NCBI RefSeq assembly: GCF_003403035.1
Contig: NZ_QURN01000014.1
Location: forward strand, 79,291 to 143,290
Source of the DNA: Mesorhizobium denitrificans
GTDB taxonomy: Bacteria > Pseudomonadota > Alphaproteobacteria > Rhizobiales > Rhizobiaceae
Reading direction: 5' to 3'
Length of the DNA: 64,000 nt
The translations under genes were made by a program, and so were the position numbers. This document shows positions 21,403 through 32,362 of this stretch, in pieces (positions within the stretch are counted from its first letter, which is position 1; each line of letters begins with the position of its first letter). Under the pieces are notes generated by a model. It saw nothing but the letters and a program-made list of their open reading frames with translations, did no database searches and was not told where the DNA came from.

Positions 21403-22671
21403 ATGGACCAGCAACGCAACGTTCAGACGAGCGGAGCCTTCGCGATACCGCGCTGGGAATTCATTGCGATTTGTGCCGGGCTGATGGCCCTGAATGCGCT
21501 CGCAATAGACATCATGCTTCCCGGTTTGCAGGAAATCGGCGCCACGCTGGGCGTGACCAATGAGAACCACCGCCAATATGTGATCTCGGCCTATTTCGGC
21601 GGTATGGCGGCAGGATTGCTGTTTTATGGCCCGCTTTCAGACCGCTTCGGGCGGCGTCCGCCTTTGATGTTCGGTTTGTCTGTCTACATTCTGGCTGCGA
21701 TTGGTGCCGTATTCGCCCCGACGTTCGAGTGGCTTCTCGCGCTGCGCGTAATTCAGGGGATAGGCGCTGCTTCGACCCGTGTGATCGCTGTTTCCATGGT
21801 GCGTGACCGCTTCGGCGGACGCGCAATGGCGGAAGTCATGTCACTCATCTTCATGGTGTTCATGATCATTCCAGTGCTGGCACCGAACATTGGCCAACTC
21901 GTGATGCTCTTCTCCACCTGGCATATGATCTTTGCGGTGATGGCGACAATCGCACTGGCGATTGCCATTTGGGCATTCGTGCGCATGCCCGAAACGCAGC
22001 ACCCCGAGGATCGCCGTTCAATCGAACTGCGTTCGATTTTGCAGGGCTTTGGCATCGTTCTCTCGAACCGGGTTTCACTCGGCTACACCATTGCCTCGAC
22101 AACCGTTTTCGGCGCGCTGTTCGGCTTCATTAATTCCGCTCAGCAAGTCTATGTCGGCATCTACCACCTCGGCGTCTGGTTCCCCATCGTCTTCGCCGCA
22201 ATAGCCGGAATGATGGCTGTTTCCTCCTTTTTGAACTCCCGGCTGGTGGGCAAATTCGGCATGAGGCGGCTGTCGCACAGCGCGCTGATCGGCTTCATCA
22301 TTGTCAGCTCGATATGGCTTGTCTGGTCGCTGACCGGACCGGTTCCGCTGCCGGTTTTCATTGTTCTGTTTGCAGCAGCGATGTTTCAGTTCGGCTGGAT
22401 CGGCTCCAATTTCAACGCCATAGCAATGGAACCGCTCGGTCACATCGCAGGCACTGCCGCGTCGATTCAAGGGTTCATGCAAACCTTGGGCGGCGGCTTG
22501 ATTGGCGCATTCGTAGGACAGCAGTTTGACGGGACGGTTACGCCGCTGGCTGCAGGGTTTGCGGGCGTAGGGCTCGTAGGGCTGGTGATGGTGTTAATTG
22601 CCGAGCGCGGCAAGCTATTCCAGCCGCACAGCGCACCGCTGGCTCAGTCAAGCGCGATGCAAGCGCATTAA
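21403..22671 (+). CDS. Bcr/CflA-family drug:H+ antiporter (MFS)
   Basis: Inner-membrane efflux permease of about 422 residues with 12 predicted helices. The first helix carries LNALAIDIMLPGLQEIGATL, the ID-x-LP signature of the Bcr/CflA (DHA1) group that exports bicyclomycin, chloramphenicol and similar compounds. Motif A is FYGPLSDRFGRRPPLMFG. Motif C-like RVIQGIGAASTRVIAVSMVRDRF is present in helix 4-5. The ATG at 21403 follows GAGG; a TTG seven codons upstream is possible. The actual substrate is unknown. Its 3' end overlaps the convergent inositol phosphatase gene by 4 bases. Confidence 0.88.
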   Translation: MDQQRNVQTSGAFAIPRWEFIAICAGLMALNALAIDIMLPGLQEIGATLGVTNENHRQYVISAYFGGMAAGLLFYGPLSDRFGRRPPLMFGLSVYILAAIGAVFAPTFEWLLALRVIQGIGAASTRVIAVSMVRDRFGGRAMAEVMSLIFMVFMIIPVLAPNIGQLVMLFSTWHMIFAVMATIALAIAIWAFVRMPETQHPEDRRSIELRSILQGFGIVLSNRVSLGYTIASTTVFGALFGFINSAQQVYVGIYHLGVWFPIVFAAIAGMMAVSSFLNSRLVGKFGMRRLSHSALIGFIIVSSIWLVWSLTGPVPLPVFIVLFAAAMFQFGWIGSNFNAIAMEPLGHIAGTAASIQGFMQTLGGGLIGAFVGQQFDGTVTPLAAGFAGVGLVGLVMVLIAERGKLFQPHSAPLAQSSAMQAH

Positions 22672-23492
22672 TCGGCCCACAGCCCCGATCGCACGGCTTC
22701 CCAAGCGGCGCGGTCGGGCGCTACCAGCAATCCACCAGTCGTATCGCCCGGCACATAGGCGCTGCCATCGAAGCGCGCGTTGTATCCACCGGCTTCCGAG
22801 TGGATGAGCAGACCGGGCAAGTGGTCCCACGGCATAAGCTTGTTGTAGATCCCGAAGTGGCCATATCCCGAGGCCAGCAGCCGGTATTCCTGCGCCGCGC
22901 AGCGATAGCCAAACGTACCAAGCACTTTGCGGGCATTGCGCGCCAAAATGGTGCGCTCTGGCTCCTGCATATATTGCCAGCCGACATTGCCTACCATTTC
23001 ACCAAGCGGCTCTGACTTGGCGACATGGATCGCCGTCTCCGAGCCACCGCCGCGCAGATGGCTTCCGCCGCCCTTGACGCCAACAACCCAGTCTTCGCCA
23101 AGCGGATCGTGAATGATGCCTGCAACCGTCTCGCCATTGACCACGACGGCCATCATCACTCCGAAAGGTGCCACACCAGCGGCGAAATTATAGGTGCCGT
23201 CTACCGGATCGAGCACGAATGCGAGCGCCGCGCCGCGCAAACCCTCCAGCACGCGCTCATCTTCTGCGTAAGCTTCTTCGCCCACTATCAGCGCATCGGG
23301 ATAACGTTCACGCAATGCCGCCGTCATGTGGCGTTCAGCGTTCACGTCAGCGTCAGTAACAACGTCGAGTGCAGAAGTTTTCTCGCGAATATCGTTAGCG
23401 GACAGGCGCCGAAAGCGCGGCATAATTTCTTTCCTGGCAGCATCGGCCATCAGCTCGCACAGCCAATCCAGATGAGATTCCGCAAATTTCAT
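22668..23492 (-). CDS. Inositol monophosphatase-family phosphatase
   Basis: Mg-dependent, Li-sensitive-type phosphatase of 274 residues. Metal motifs are present in order: [25 protein letters not shown] (GEE), [15 protein letters not shown] (DPVDGT) and [16 protein letters not shown] (WD). In Hyphomicrobiales, members of this family act on inositol-1-phosphate, histidinol phosphate or 3'-phosphoadenosine compounds, and the sequence alone does not decide. Its start overlaps the stop of ttcA by 4 bases (ATGA), so the two are translationally coupled. Confidence 0.9.
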   Translation of the reverse strand: MKFAESHLDWLCELMADAARKEIMPRFRRLSANDIREKTSALDVVTDADVNAERHMTAALRERYPDALIVGEEAYAEDERVLEGLRGAALAFVLDPVDGTYNFAAGVAPFGVMMAVVVNGETVAGIIHDPLGEDWVVGVKGGGSHLRGGGSETAIHVAKSEPLGEMVGNVGWQYMQEPERTILARNARKVLGTFGYRCAAQEYRLLASGYGHFGIYNKLMPWDHLPGLLIHSEAGGYNARFDGSAYVPGDTTGGLLVAPDRAAWEAVRSGLWAD

Positions 23493-24349
23493 GCCGCATC
23501 TTCCTTATCCAACGCCGAGATATTCAGACCTGCAAAGTCGAACAACTTGCGGTCCATAAGGTGACTTGGTCGCACATTTGTGAGCGCGCGGATCATCGTA
23601 TCCTTGCGGCCGGGCATACGATGCTCGATGTCGTCCAGCATCGCTTTCATGGCGTTGCGCTGCAGACCTTCCTGACTACCACACAGGTCGCACGGAATTA
23701 TGGGAAACTGCATCGCATCTGCGAATTTCGACATGTCGGCTTCCGCAGCGTATGCCAGCGGACGCAGCACCATGACGTCGCCCTCATCGTTTAGCAGCTT
23801 CGGCGGCATGGCCGCGAGGCGACCGCCGTGGAAAAGATTCATGAAAAAGGTTTCGAGAATATCCTCGCGATGGTGGCCGAGCACGAGCGACGAACACCCC
23901 TCCTCCCGCGCGATGCGGTAGAGATGACCGCGCCTCAGCCGCGAGCAAAGTGAACAATAGGTCGCGCTTTCCGGCAGCTTATCGGTGACGATCGAATAGG
24001 TATCCTGATATTCGATGCGGTGCTGGATATCGTACCGGTTCAGGAAATCCGGCAGAATGTGTTTTGGGAAATTCGGTTGCCCCTGATCGAGATTGCAGGC
24101 GAGCAGATCAACGGGCAGCAGTCCGCGCCATTTCAAATCGAGCAACAGCGCCAGCAGGCCGTAAGAATCCTTGCCGCCCGAAAGCGCGACCAGCCATCGC
24201 TCGCCGGGCTTGACCATCGAGAAATCCTCGATGGCCTGCCGTGCGTGGCGCAGCAGGCGCTTGCGCAGCTTGTTGAATTCGACCGAAGCCGGTGTTTGCA
24301 GGAACAGCGGATGGCAATCCGATTCAAGAACAGCCAACTCCTCCTGCAT
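23489..24349 (-). CDS. ttcA: tRNA 2-thiocytidine(32) synthetase TtcA
   Basis: Iron-sulfur PP-loop enzyme of 286 residues that thiolates cytidine-32 in certain tRNAs. The ATP motif [16 protein letters not shown] lies near residue 57. The [4Fe-4S]-binding cysteines are in [14 protein letters not shown] (CxxC) and [14 protein letters not shown]. The [26 protein letters not shown] block is conserved in the TtcA/TtuA family. It lies 9 bases after aspS and overlaps the inositol-phosphatase gene, making a small same-strand unit aspS-ttcA-IMPase. Confidence 0.93.
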   Translation of the reverse strand: MQEELAVLESDCHPLFLQTPASVEFNKLRKRLLRHARQAIEDFSMVKPGERWLVALSGGKDSYGLLALLLDLKWRGLLPVDLLACNLDQGQPNFPKHILPDFLNRYDIQHRIEYQDTYSIVTDKLPESATYCSLCSRLRRGHLYRIAREEGCSSLVLGHHREDILETFFMNLFHGGRLAAMPPKLLNDEGDVMVLRPLAYAAEADMSKFADAMQFPIIPCDLCGSQEGLQRNAMKAMLDDIEHRMPGRKDTMIRALTNVRPSHLMDRKLFDFAGLNISALDKEDAA

Positions 24350-24358
24350 CGCCCTGCC

Positions 24359-26152
24359 CTACTCTTCTTTCTTCGCAGGCACGGCAACGCGAAGCGCAAG
24401 CTCGCGCAACTGCGCCGGCGTTGCGGGTGCAGGAGCATTCATCAGAAGGTCAAAAGCCTGCTGGTTCATCGGGAACATGGTAACTTCGCGCAGGTTGCGC
24501 GCGCCAACCAGCAACATGATGATGCGGTCGATGCCGGCCGCCATGCCGCCATGCGGCGGGGCTCCATATTGAAACGCACGATAAAGACCGCCGAAACGCT
24601 CCTCCACCGTTTCGCGATCCAGCCCGACGAGTTCAAAGGCTTTGACCATCGTTTCCGGCAGATGGTTGCGAATGCCGCCAGACGCGATCTCGAAGCCGTT
24701 GCAAACCATGTCGTACTGGAACGCCTTGATCGACAGCGGGTCTTGCCCGTTGAGCGCATCGATCCCGCCCTGCGGCATCGAGAACGGGTTGTGGCCGAAA
24801 TCGATCTTCTTCTCGTCTTCGTTCCATTCGTAGAACGGGAAATCCACGATCCAGCACAGCTCGAAACGGTCGCGGTCAACCAGATTGAGGTCTTCGCCAA
24901 CGCGCGTGCGCGCATCGCCCGCAAACTTCACGAACTTCTTCGGATCACCCGCGACAAAGAAGGCTGCGTCGCCATCCGACAGGCCAAGCTGCTGGCGAAT
25001 CGCGTCGGTTCGCTCCTCGCCGATGTTCTTGGCAATCGGCCCAGCGCCTTCCAGCTTGTCGCCTTCCTTGCGCCAGAAAATATAGCCAAGGCCTGGCTGG
25101 CCTTCGCCTTGCGCCCAGGAATTCATGCGGTCGCAGAATGCGCGTGAGCCACCGGATTTCGCCGGAATAGCCCAGACTTCCGCCTTGGGATCGTTGGCCA
25201 GAATGTTCGCGAAAACCTTGAAGCCAGATCCGGCAAAATGCTCGGAAACGCTCTCCATTACTATGGGGTTGCGCAGGTCCGGCTTGTCCGACCCGTATTT
25301 ACGCATCGACACGTCATAAGGAATACGCGGGAATTCCTGGGTAACCGGCTTGCCCTCGGCGAAGGTCTCAAACACACCGCGCAGCACCGGTTCCATCGTC
25401 GCCAGCACGTCTTCCTGCTCGACGAAGCTCATTTCGAGGTCGAGCTGATAGAATTCGCCCGGCAGACGGTCCGCGCGGGGGTCTTCGTCGCGGAAGCACG
25501 GAGCGATCTGGAAGTAACGGTCGAAGCCCGAAACCATGATGAGCTGCTTGTACTGCTGCGGAGCCTGCGGCAGCGCGTAGAAATTGCCCGGATGAATGCG
25601 CGACGGCACGAGAAAATCGCGCGCGCCTTCCGGCGAAGAGGCCGTCAGAATCGGCGTCGAATATTCGGTGAAGCCTGCGCCTTCCATGCGGCGGCGCATT
25701 TCCGAAATGATCTTCGTGCGCGCAACGATGTTCTTGTGCAGCGTATCCCGACGCAGATCGAGAAAGCGATATTTCAGGCGAATGTCTTCCGGATAATCCG
25801 GCTCGCCAAACACCGGAAGCGGAAGCTCCTTCGCTGCCGACAAAATCTCCATGTCGAGCGCGAAAACTTCGATCTCACCCGTCGGCAGGTTCGGATTCAC
25901 GGCTTCTGCGCCGCGTTCCTTCACCTCGCCATCCACACGAATGACCCACTCACCACGCGCGGTTTCCGCAACCTTGAAGCAGGGCGAATCCGGATCGGCG
26001 ACGATCTGGGTGATGCCATAGTGATCTCGCAGATCGATGAACAACAGGCCGCCATGATCGCGAACGCGGTGGACCCAACCCGAGAGGCGCACGGTGCTGC
26101 CAGCGTCGGACTTTCTCAATTGTGCGCAGGTGTGGCTGCGATAGCGATGCAT
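24359..26152 (-). CDS. aspS: Aspartyl-tRNA synthetase
   Basis: Class II synthetase of 597 residues, the long bacterial form. An N-terminal OB anticodon-binding domain ([24 protein letters not shown]) comes first. Then come motif 2 ([24 protein letters not shown]), an inserted GAD domain in the middle, and motif 3 ([19 protein letters not shown]) near the end. Organisms lacking AsnRS use such an enzyme to charge tRNA-Asn as well, followed by GatCAB; this cannot be decided here. It is first in a unit with ttcA and divergent from an MFS gene. Confidence 0.96.
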   Translation of the reverse strand: MHRYRSHTCAQLRKSDAGSTVRLSGWVHRVRDHGGLLFIDLRDHYGITQIVADPDSPCFKVAETARGEWVIRVDGEVKERGAEAVNPNLPTGEIEVFALDMEILSAAKELPLPVFGEPDYPEDIRLKYRFLDLRRDTLHKNIVARTKIISEMRRRMEGAGFTEYSTPILTASSPEGARDFLVPSRIHPGNFYALPQAPQQYKQLIMVSGFDRYFQIAPCFRDEDPRADRLPGEFYQLDLEMSFVEQEDVLATMEPVLRGVFETFAEGKPVTQEFPRIPYDVSMRKYGSDKPDLRNPIVMESVSEHFAGSGFKVFANILANDPKAEVWAIPAKSGGSRAFCDRMNSWAQGEGQPGLGYIFWRKEGDKLEGAGPIAKNIGEERTDAIRQQLGLSDGDAAFFVAGDPKKFVKFAGDARTRVGEDLNLVDRDRFELCWIVDFPFYEWNEDEKKIDFGHNPFSMPQGGIDALNGQDPLSIKAFQYDMVCNGFEIASGGIRNHLPETMVKAFELVGLDRETVEERFGGLYRAFQYGAPPHGGMAAGIDRIIMLLVGARNLREVTMFPMNQQAFDLLMNAPAPATPAQLRELALRVAVPAKKEE

Positions 26153-26345
26153 TTACGGTTTCCAGTCAGTGGAGTCAGTGCGGCAGGCAAGCGCGGCGCG
26201 CTGCCCGAAATTTGCGCGGACAAACACATGTGAGTTCTGATTTGTCAAGGATAAGTCGGTTCGTGGACCAATCGCGTCGCTAAATACGGATAGCGGAATG
26301 GCGCCGGATGCTAGATCTATTGCAATCTTCCATCACGGTTCGTGC

Positions 26346-27584
26346 ATGTCTTCCCTTCGCCCCTTGATCCCGCTCCTGATTGCTGCCGGCATTTTGCTCG
26401 GCGGAAATGGCCTGCAAGGCACGCTGATTGCGCTTCGCGGAGCAATGGAAGGTTTCGAGCCGTCCACCATTGGCCTCATCGGAACAAGCTATTTCGGCGG
26501 CTTTCTGCTGGGATGTCTCGCGATCACACGCATGTTGAAAGCGGTGGGGCATGTGCGCAGCTTCTCGGCGCTCGCGGCAATCGCATCGGCGGGAACGTTG
26601 CTATTGGTATTGGTTGTCGATCCGCTGATGTGGACGGCGGTACGATTCGTGAGCGGCTTCTGCTTCGCAGGGCTGTTTACGGTCATGGAAAGCTGGCTCA
26701 ACTCCGGCGTGTCCAATCATGATCGCGCACGCGTATTGGCCCTTTATCGCATTATCGACATAGGCTCAGTCACCGGTGCGCAATTTCTGATCCCCGTGTT
26801 CGGAGCTGGCGGCTTCGCGATCTTCGCCATTATGTCGATCATGATAACGCTCTCGCTCGTGCCGGTTTCGCTCGCTGACCGTTCCAACCCGGCACCACCA
26901 GAGGATGTAAAGCTGGACCTCAAGCGGGCATGGTCGATATCGCCCCTGGCGGCAATTGGCTGCATCGCAGTTGGCATGACAAACAGCGCATTCCGCACAT
27001 TGAGCCCGGTCTATGCCGAACAAATCGGCATGTCGGTTACAGATGTCGTGACGTTCGTCAGCGCCGGAATCATCGGTGGCGCGATCATTCAATATCCGCT
27101 GGGCTATCTTTCAGACCGCTGGGATCGGCGTTCTGTGCTGCTCATTACCTGCCTTGGTGCGATGTTATCTGCACTGGCGATTTCTTTTTTTGCCGGAGAC
27201 AGCGGCCCGATGAATTTCGCGCTCGTATTTATATTCGGTTCGTTCGCAATGCCGATGTTTTCGCTATCAGCCGCCCACGCGAATGACCGCGCAGAGCGGC
27301 ACGAATTCGTGCTGGTGAACGCCGCGCTCATGCTCTTTTATTCATTCGGCGCCATCGGCGGCCCATTCATCGCTGCATATGCCATGCAGGTGCTCGGTCC
27401 CTCATGGTTGTTCACTTTCAGCGCCATTATATATGCGCTTCTGGCCTTCGTGATCGTGTACCGAATGCAAGTTCGCGCGCCAGTACCGGAAGGCCACCGC
27501 AGCCGTTTCGTCGCATTGCTACGCACCTCGACCATTTTTGCGAAATTGGCTAAGCGTGCTGTGCGCAACGGCAAGCATTCCTGA
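26346..27584 (+). CDS. MFS transporter (YcaD-like)
   Basis: Inner-membrane permease of about 412 residues. The first helix starts immediately after MSSLRPLIPLLIAAGILLGG, so I prefer the ATG at 26346 over an open extension of 16 codons. The loop YPLGYLSDRWDRRSVLL between helices 8 and 9 is an MFS motif A repeat. Overall it resembles the YcaD/YfkF group of uncharacterised MFS carriers. Substrate unknown. rnd starts 58 bases downstream on the same strand. Confidence 0.85.
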   Translation: MSSLRPLIPLLIAAGILLGGNGLQGTLIALRGAMEGFEPSTIGLIGTSYFGGFLLGCLAITRMLKAVGHVRSFSALAAIASAGTLLLVLVVDPLMWTAVRFVSGFCFAGLFTVMESWLNSGVSNHDRARVLALYRIIDIGSVTGAQFLIPVFGAGGFAIFAIMSIMITLSLVPVSLADRSNPAPPEDVKLDLKRAWSISPLAAIGCIAVGMTNSAFRTLSPVYAEQIGMSVTDVVTFVSAGIIGGAIIQYPLGYLSDRWDRRSVLLITCLGAMLSALAISFFAGDSGPMNFALVFIFGSFAMPMFSLSAAHANDRAERHEFVLVNAALMLFYSFGAIGGPFIAAYAMQVLGPSWLFTFSAIIYALLAFVIVYRMQVRAPVPEGHRSRFVALLRTSTIFAKLAKRAVRNGKHS

Positions 27585-27642
27585 CTTGACGCGTCGCCTT
27601 CCGGCTGAAATGGAACATTCGATCTGGAATTCCGCTGAGCAC

Positions 27643-28791
27643 ATGCAAGTCATCACCACACAATCAGAACTTGAATCCGCAATACAGCGGCTGAGCGAAT
27701 CAGAGTTCGTGACAGTCGATACGGAGTTCATCCGCGAAACGACCTTCTGGCCGGAGCTTTGCCTTATCCAGCTCGCTTCGCCGGATATGACGGCACTGAT
27801 CGATCCCATGTCACCGGACATTGATCTCAAGCCGTTTTTTGAGTTGATGGCGAATGAAGCCGTCACGAAGGTTTTCCACGCCGCACGGCAAGACATCGAG
27901 ATCGTGTTCCACCTCGGCAACCTCATTCCTCATCCGGTGTTCGACACACAGGTGGCGGCGATGGTTTGCGGGTTTGGCGAGAGCATTTCGTATGACCAGC
28001 TCGTGCAGCGCATCACCGGGACGCATCTCGACAAGTCGTCACGTTTTACTGACTGGCGGCAGCGCCCGCTTTCGGAAAAGCAGCTCACCTACGCGCTGGC
28101 TGATGTCACGCATCTGATCGATGTCTACAAATATCTCGAAGCCGAATTGAAGCGCGAGGATCGCGCGCATTGGGTGAATGAGGAAATGGACGTGCTGACG
28201 GCGCGCGAAACCTATGACCCACACCCGGAAGACTCCTGGAAGCGGCTGAAAATGCGGTTCCGCAAGCCGGTCGAGCTTGCCGTGGTCCAGCACGTCGCCG
28301 CATGGCGTGAGCGTGAGGCGCGCGAGCGCAACGTGCCGCGTCAGCGCATTATCAAAGATGATGTGATCTATGAAATCGCACAGCAGCAGCCACGCGATTC
28401 AGCCGCGCTCGGAAAATTGCGCACTATCCCGAAAGGCTGGGAGCGTTCATCGACCGCAGCCGCGCTGATGGATTCGGTCAACGCCGCGCTGGCTATTCCC
28501 AAGGAAGACATGCCGCGCCTGCCGCGCGCGCCCGCTTCGCCGGAAGGTTCAAGCGCTGCTACCGAGTTGCTGAAAGTTCTGCTGAGACTGACTGCGGAAA
28601 AGGAAGGCGTTGCGCCAAAGCTGCTGGCTTCCTCCGACGAACTCGACCGCATCGCCGCGGAAGGCGAACAGGCAGACGTGCCAGCCATGCATGGCTGGCG
28701 GCGCGAGGTTTTCGGCGAACGAGCGTTAAAACTCGTGCGCGGTGAAATCGCGCTCAAATTCGAGAAGCGAAAGATCGTGGCGGTCGAGTAA
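27643..28791 (+). CDS. rnd: Ribonuclease D
   Basis: 3'-to-5' exoribonuclease of 382 residues involved in 3'-end trimming of tRNA and other small RNAs. The start MQVITTQSELESAI at 27643 matches the family; an open frame of 35 codons upstream is not needed. DEDD nuclease motifs are VTVDTEFIRETTFWPELCLIQ (Exo I), VFHAARQDIEIVFHLG (Exo II) and LTYALADVTHLIDVYKYL (Exo III). An HRDC RNA-binding domain follows at ~210-290 (LAVVQHVAAWREREARERNV). It is convergent with the MAPEG gene, with 6 bases between stops. Confidence 0.94.
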   Translation: MQVITTQSELESAIQRLSESEFVTVDTEFIRETTFWPELCLIQLASPDMTALIDPMSPDIDLKPFFELMANEAVTKVFHAARQDIEIVFHLGNLIPHPVFDTQVAAMVCGFGESISYDQLVQRITGTHLDKSSRFTDWRQRPLSEKQLTYALADVTHLIDVYKYLEAELKREDRAHWVNEEMDVLTARETYDPHPEDSWKRLKMRFRKPVELAVVQHVAAWREREARERNVPRQRIIKDDVIYEIAQQQPRDSAALGKLRTIPKGWERSSTAAALMDSVNAALAIPKEDMPRLPRAPASPEGSSAATELLKVLLRLTAEKEGVAPKLLASSDELDRIAAEGEQADVPAMHGWRREVFGERALKLVRGEIALKFEKRKIVAVE

Positions 28792-28797
28792 CGGCGT

Positions 28798-29214
28798 TCA
28801 GAACGCTGCAATATGCAGGGCAAAGGCCGCCCACATCGCGAATAGCACGAACATGCTGACCAAAAAGCAATTGAAGCGAATACCGACATTATTGCTGGTC
28901 AGGTGCACATAGGCGTGGGCGTAACGCGAAATCACGAACAGCCAGGCCAGAACGACCGTTAGCAGATTCACGCCACCGGTAACGAACAGCGCTATACACA
29001 CGACATAAAAGAGAACCGGCGATTCAAACTGGTTCATCACATTGTTTGACGTCGCCGCAGTGGAAGCGGGCTCGTCGCCACGCAGTTTGAACTGCTTCAG
29101 CTTGGCCTCGCCATCCACAATCGATTTGCGCCTACGAATACCGAGCAGTCCATAGACGATGAAAACCAGCAAAACATAGATAATCATCGGCCAGAAAATG
29201 GCGATCGGATTCAT
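28798..29214 (-). CDS. MAPEG-family integral membrane protein
   Basis: Small inner-membrane protein of 138 residues with four hydrophobic segments, matching the MAPEG (membrane-associated eicosanoid/glutathione metabolism) fold. The conserved block is NNVMNQFESPVLFYVVCIALFV (the ExPvLFY signature) and then ISRYAHAYVHLTSNNVGIRF. Bacterial members may have glutathione transferase or peroxidase activity, which is not shown for most. I start at the ATG at 29214; a TTG two codons earlier also opens the frame. It is 12 bases after guaB on the same strand. Confidence 0.88.
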   Translation of the reverse strand: MNPIAIFWPMIIYVLLVFIVYGLLGIRRRKSIVDGEAKLKQFKLRGDEPASTAATSNNVMNQFESPVLFYVVCIALFVTGGVNLLTVVLAWLFVISRYAHAYVHLTSNNVGIRFNCFLVSMFVLFAMWAAFALHIAAF

Positions 29215-29226
29215 GTCCAATTGTCC

Positions 29227-30717
29227 TCACGAACCTTGATAATTGGGGCTTTCGCGCGTGATGGTCACGTCGTGTGCATGGCTCTCGCGCAGGCCTGCAT
29301 TCGAGATGCGCACGAAGGTAGCACGGTCGCGGAAGCTCGGAAGATCTCTTGCGCCGACATAGCCCATCGCGGCTCTCAAGCCGCCCGCAAGCTGGTGCAG
29401 CACGCCCGCTACCGGCCCCTTGTAAGGCACCTGACCCTCGATGCCTTCGGGCACGAGTTTCAGCGTGTCGCGCACTTCCGCCTGGAAATAGCGATCCGCC
29501 GAGCCGCGCGCCATCGCTCCGACTGACCCCATGCCGCGATAGGCTTTGAACGAGCGACCCTGATGCAGATAAACCTCGCCGGGGCTTTCGTCCGTACCGG
29601 CCAGCAGCGAGCCAATCATGGCCGCGCGCGCACCTGCCGCAAGTGCCTTGGCAAGATCGCCGGAATACTTGATGCCGCCGTCCGCGATGATGGAAATATT
29701 CGCGCGATCAGCAACCTCGACGGCGCCCATAATGGCCGAAAGCTGTGGCACGCCAACGCCCGCAACGATACGCGTGGTGCAGATCGAGCCCGGCCCAATG
29801 CCAACCTTTACACTGTCGGCGCCCGCATCGATCAAAGCGCGCGTGCCATCCGGCGTCGCGACATTGCCCGCCAGAATGCGCACGGAATTGGAGATTTTCT
29901 TTGCCCGCGCCACTGCATCCAGAACGCGCTGCGAATGGCCGTGCGCGGTGTCGATAACGAGGAGGTCAACACCCGCATCGATCAGGCGCTCGGCGCGCTC
30001 AAAGCCGTCTTCACCAACACTGGTGGCCGCGGCAACGCGCAACCGGCCCTGCGCATCCTTCGATGCGTGCGGATTGAGTTGCGACTTCTCGATGTCCTTG
30101 ACGGTTATGAGGCCGACGCAATTGCCATCGGTATCGACAACCAGCAGCTTTTCGATGCGATGCGCGTGCAGCAAGCGCTTCGCTTCGTTCTGCTCCACGG
30201 ATTCCCGCACCGTCACCAGGTTTTCGCGCGTCATGAGTTCGGAAACCTTCTGCGCCGGATCGGATGCGAAACGAACGTCGCGGTTGGTAAGGATGCCGAC
30301 CAGCTTGCCGGGTCCGCCGCCATTGCCTTTCACCACCGGAATACCGGAAATGCCGTGCGCCTTCATAAGCGCAAAGGCCTCCGCCAGAGAGGCGTCCGGG
30401 CCGATTGTGACCGGATTGACGACCATGCCGGACTCGAATTTTTTGACCTGCCGCACTTGCTCGGCCTGTTCGGCGGGCGTCATATTGCGATGGACAACGC
30501 CAATGCCACCTGCCTGCGCCATAGCGATAGCGAGCCGGGATTCGGTTACGGTATCCATGGCCGCTGATAGAATTGGAAGGTTCAGGTCAATGTCGCCCGC
30601 AATCCGCGTTCTGACATCAGTCTCACCGGGCATAACCTCGGAATGGCCGGGCTGCAGCAGCACATCGTCAAATGTCAGGGCCAACTGACCTGTTGCGGTT
30701 TCGATGATGTTTGCCAT
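29227..30717 (-). CDS. guaB: Inosine-5'-monophosphate dehydrogenase
   Basis: NAD-dependent oxidation of IMP to XMP, the committed step in guanine nucleotide synthesis; 496 residues, cytoplasmic tetramer. The TIM-barrel enzyme is interrupted at ~100-215 by two CBS domains ([12 protein letters not shown] and [26 protein letters not shown]). The catalytic Cys loop is [15 protein letters not shown] and the flap has [10 protein letters not shown]. The ATG at 30717 gives [21 protein letters not shown]; a TTG two codons upstream is the longer alternative. It is divergent from an MFS gene across about 200 bases, with no recognised riboswitch. Confidence 0.96.
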   Translation of the reverse strand: MANIIETATGQLALTFDDVLLQPGHSEVMPGETDVRTRIAGDIDLNLPILSAAMDTVTESRLAIAMAQAGGIGVVHRNMTPAEQAEQVRQVKKFESGMVVNPVTIGPDASLAEAFALMKAHGISGIPVVKGNGGGPGKLVGILTNRDVRFASDPAQKVSELMTRENLVTVRESVEQNEAKRLLHAHRIEKLLVVDTDGNCVGLITVKDIEKSQLNPHASKDAQGRLRVAAATSVGEDGFERAERLIDAGVDLLVIDTAHGHSQRVLDAVARAKKISNSVRILAGNVATPDGTRALIDAGADSVKVGIGPGSICTTRIVAGVGVPQLSAIMGAVEVADRANISIIADGGIKYSGDLAKALAAGARAAMIGSLLAGTDESPGEVYLHQGRSFKAYRGMGSVGAMARGSADRYFQAEVRDTLKLVPEGIEGQVPYKGPVAGVLHQLAGGLRAAMGYVGARDLPSFRDRATFVRISNAGLRESHAHDVTITRESPNYQGS

Positions 30718-30925
30718 GGCCAATTCCTTAAATACGTAAAGGGCGCAACCCGGTTGGGCAGCGCCGACTCGATAAGTCCCTTTCAGGATTGGCGCTGGCT
30801 GGTAACACGTCCAATCCCAGATGAAAAGCGGCTGCCGCCACTCATTTCAGTTTGACATCACCTTAAATTGACGACGGCCATATTGCCTCCGCTCTTGATA
30901 GGTTTAAGCCCACTTTCTGCAATTA

Positions 30926-32362
30926 GTGATCACCGCCTTGCCAGCTTCTCGAACGGTTCCGCTCATTCTTGCCGTCGCGCTGTTCATGGAAAACATGGAC
31001 TCGACCGTGATCGCTACATCGCTGCCGGCGATTGCGATCGACATCGGAACCAATCCCATTGCGTTGAAGCTGGCGCTCACGTCTTACCTCGTATCGCTTG
31101 CTATCTTCATTCCCCTTAGCGGCTGGATGGCAGACAAGTTCGGCGCGAAGAACATCTTCCGCGCTGCGATTGCCGTTTTCGTCATTGGCTCGATTGCCTG
31201 CGCCACGTCCGGCTCGCTCGGTTCCTTCGTGGTGGCGCGGTTTTTGCAGGGCATGGGAGGCGCAATGATGACTCCCGTTGGCCGCCTCGTGCTGGTGCGC
31301 TCCACACCAAAGAGCGAACTTGTGGCCGCAATGTCCTGGCTCACCGTTCCCGCTCTTATAGGTCCGCTCATCGGGCCACCGGTGGGTGGCTTCATCACCA
31401 CATACTTTTCGTGGCACTGGATATTCATCATCAACGTGCCCATCGGCCTGCTTGGCATAATGCTCGCTACAAAATTCCTGCCGGAAAGTGCGGCTGTCGA
31501 AACGCCGCGACTGGATTTCGCCGGGCTTGTGCTGAGCGGCATCGGCGCTGCCGGAATCGTGTTCGGTATTTCGGTCATGAGCCTGCCCGCGCTACCACCA
31601 ATCTACGGCGTGTTGACCATGCTTACTGGTGCCGTTTGCATAGCGCTCTATCTTTGGCATGCGCGCCGCACGCCCAACCCCCTGCTCGCGCTGCGGCTGT
31701 TTAACAATCAGGTTTTCCGCACGTCGGTGCTTGGTGGGAGCATGTTCCGGCTCGGCATCGGCGCTGTGCCGTTCCTGCTGCCGCTGATGCTACAGATTGC
31801 CTTTGGGCTGAATCCATTTCAGTCGGGCATGATAACATTCGTTACCGCGCTCGGCGCTATGGGCATGAAGTTCGCGACCAGCTGGATTTTCCGCACTTTT
31901 GGCTTTCGTCGCGTGCTGATCTTCGGGTCAATACTCGCCGCCGGAACCATCGCGATTTACGGCTTCTTCACGCCAGAAACCTCGATAGCTTTGATGATGA
32001 TGCTGATTTTCTTCGGCGGGCTCATCCGGTCGATGTTCTTCACCGGCGTCAACGCATTTTCCTATGCGGAGATTCCACCGGAAGACATGAGTAAGGCCAC
32101 GCCTATCGTCGCGGTTGCACAGCAATTGTCCGTTGCACTGGGTGTTGCGCTTGCAGGCGGTGTGCTGGAGTTGCAGACCTTGATCCACGACCGACCGCTG
32201 GATTTGGCCGATTTCCATGTTGCGTTTTTCATCGTCGCGGCAGTTTCTGCACTCGCGTCCATCGCCTTCATGCGATTGCCGGCGGACGCGGGCAGTGCTG
32301 TGTCAGGCCACGCGCTGATCCGGCCGGTCACTCAAGAAGAATCAGAAACTGCCAAGGCTTAG
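30926..32362 (+). CDS. DHA2-family MFS multidrug transporter (EmrB/QacA type)
   Basis: Inner-membrane drug:H+ antiporter, 478 residues with about 14 helices as in the DHA2 group. The first helix carries [25 protein letters not shown], the MDxTVxxxALP-like motif D1. Motif A is [18 protein letters not shown] and motif C-like [24 protein letters not shown] follows. The start is GTG at 30926. No membrane-fusion (EmrA-like) partner is adjacent. The 3' end overlaps convergent rlmE by 4 bases. Confidence 0.88.
   Translation: MITALPASRTVPLILAVALFMENMDSTVIATSLPAIAIDIGTNPIALKLALTSYLVSLAIFIPLSGWMADKFGAKNIFRAAIAVFVIGSIACATSGSLGSFVVARFLQGMGGAMMTPVGRLVLVRSTPKSELVAAMSWLTVPALIGPLIGPPVGGFITTYFSWHWIFIINVPIGLLGIMLATKFLPESAAVETPRLDFAGLVLSGIGAAGIVFGISVMSLPALPPIYGVLTMLTGAVCIALYLWHARRTPNPLLALRLFNNQVFRTSVLGGSMFRLGIGAVPFLLPLMLQIAFGLNPFQSGMITFVTALGAMGMKFATSWIFRTFGFRRVLIFGSILAAGTIAIYGFFTPETSIALMMMLIFFGGLIRSMFFTGVNAFSYAEIPPEDMSKATPIVAVAQQLSVALGVALAGGVLELQTLIHDRPLDLADFHVAFFIVAAVSALASIAFMRLPADAGSAVSGHALIRPVTQEESETAKA

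Noticed and set aside
24020..25147. 375-codon plus-strand open frame
   Set aside because: It lies wholly antisense to ttcA and aspS, both with full motif sets. Its composition is that of a shadow frame in GC-rich DNA, with no domain features.
29563..30688. Two plus-strand frames of 334 and 356 codons
   Set aside because: Both are antisense to guaB, which is conserved throughout; no recognisable protein features.
30718..30925. Possible purine-sensing riboswitch before guaB
   Set aside because: There is GC-rich partial pairing around 30742-30766, but no match to a riboswitch core I know.
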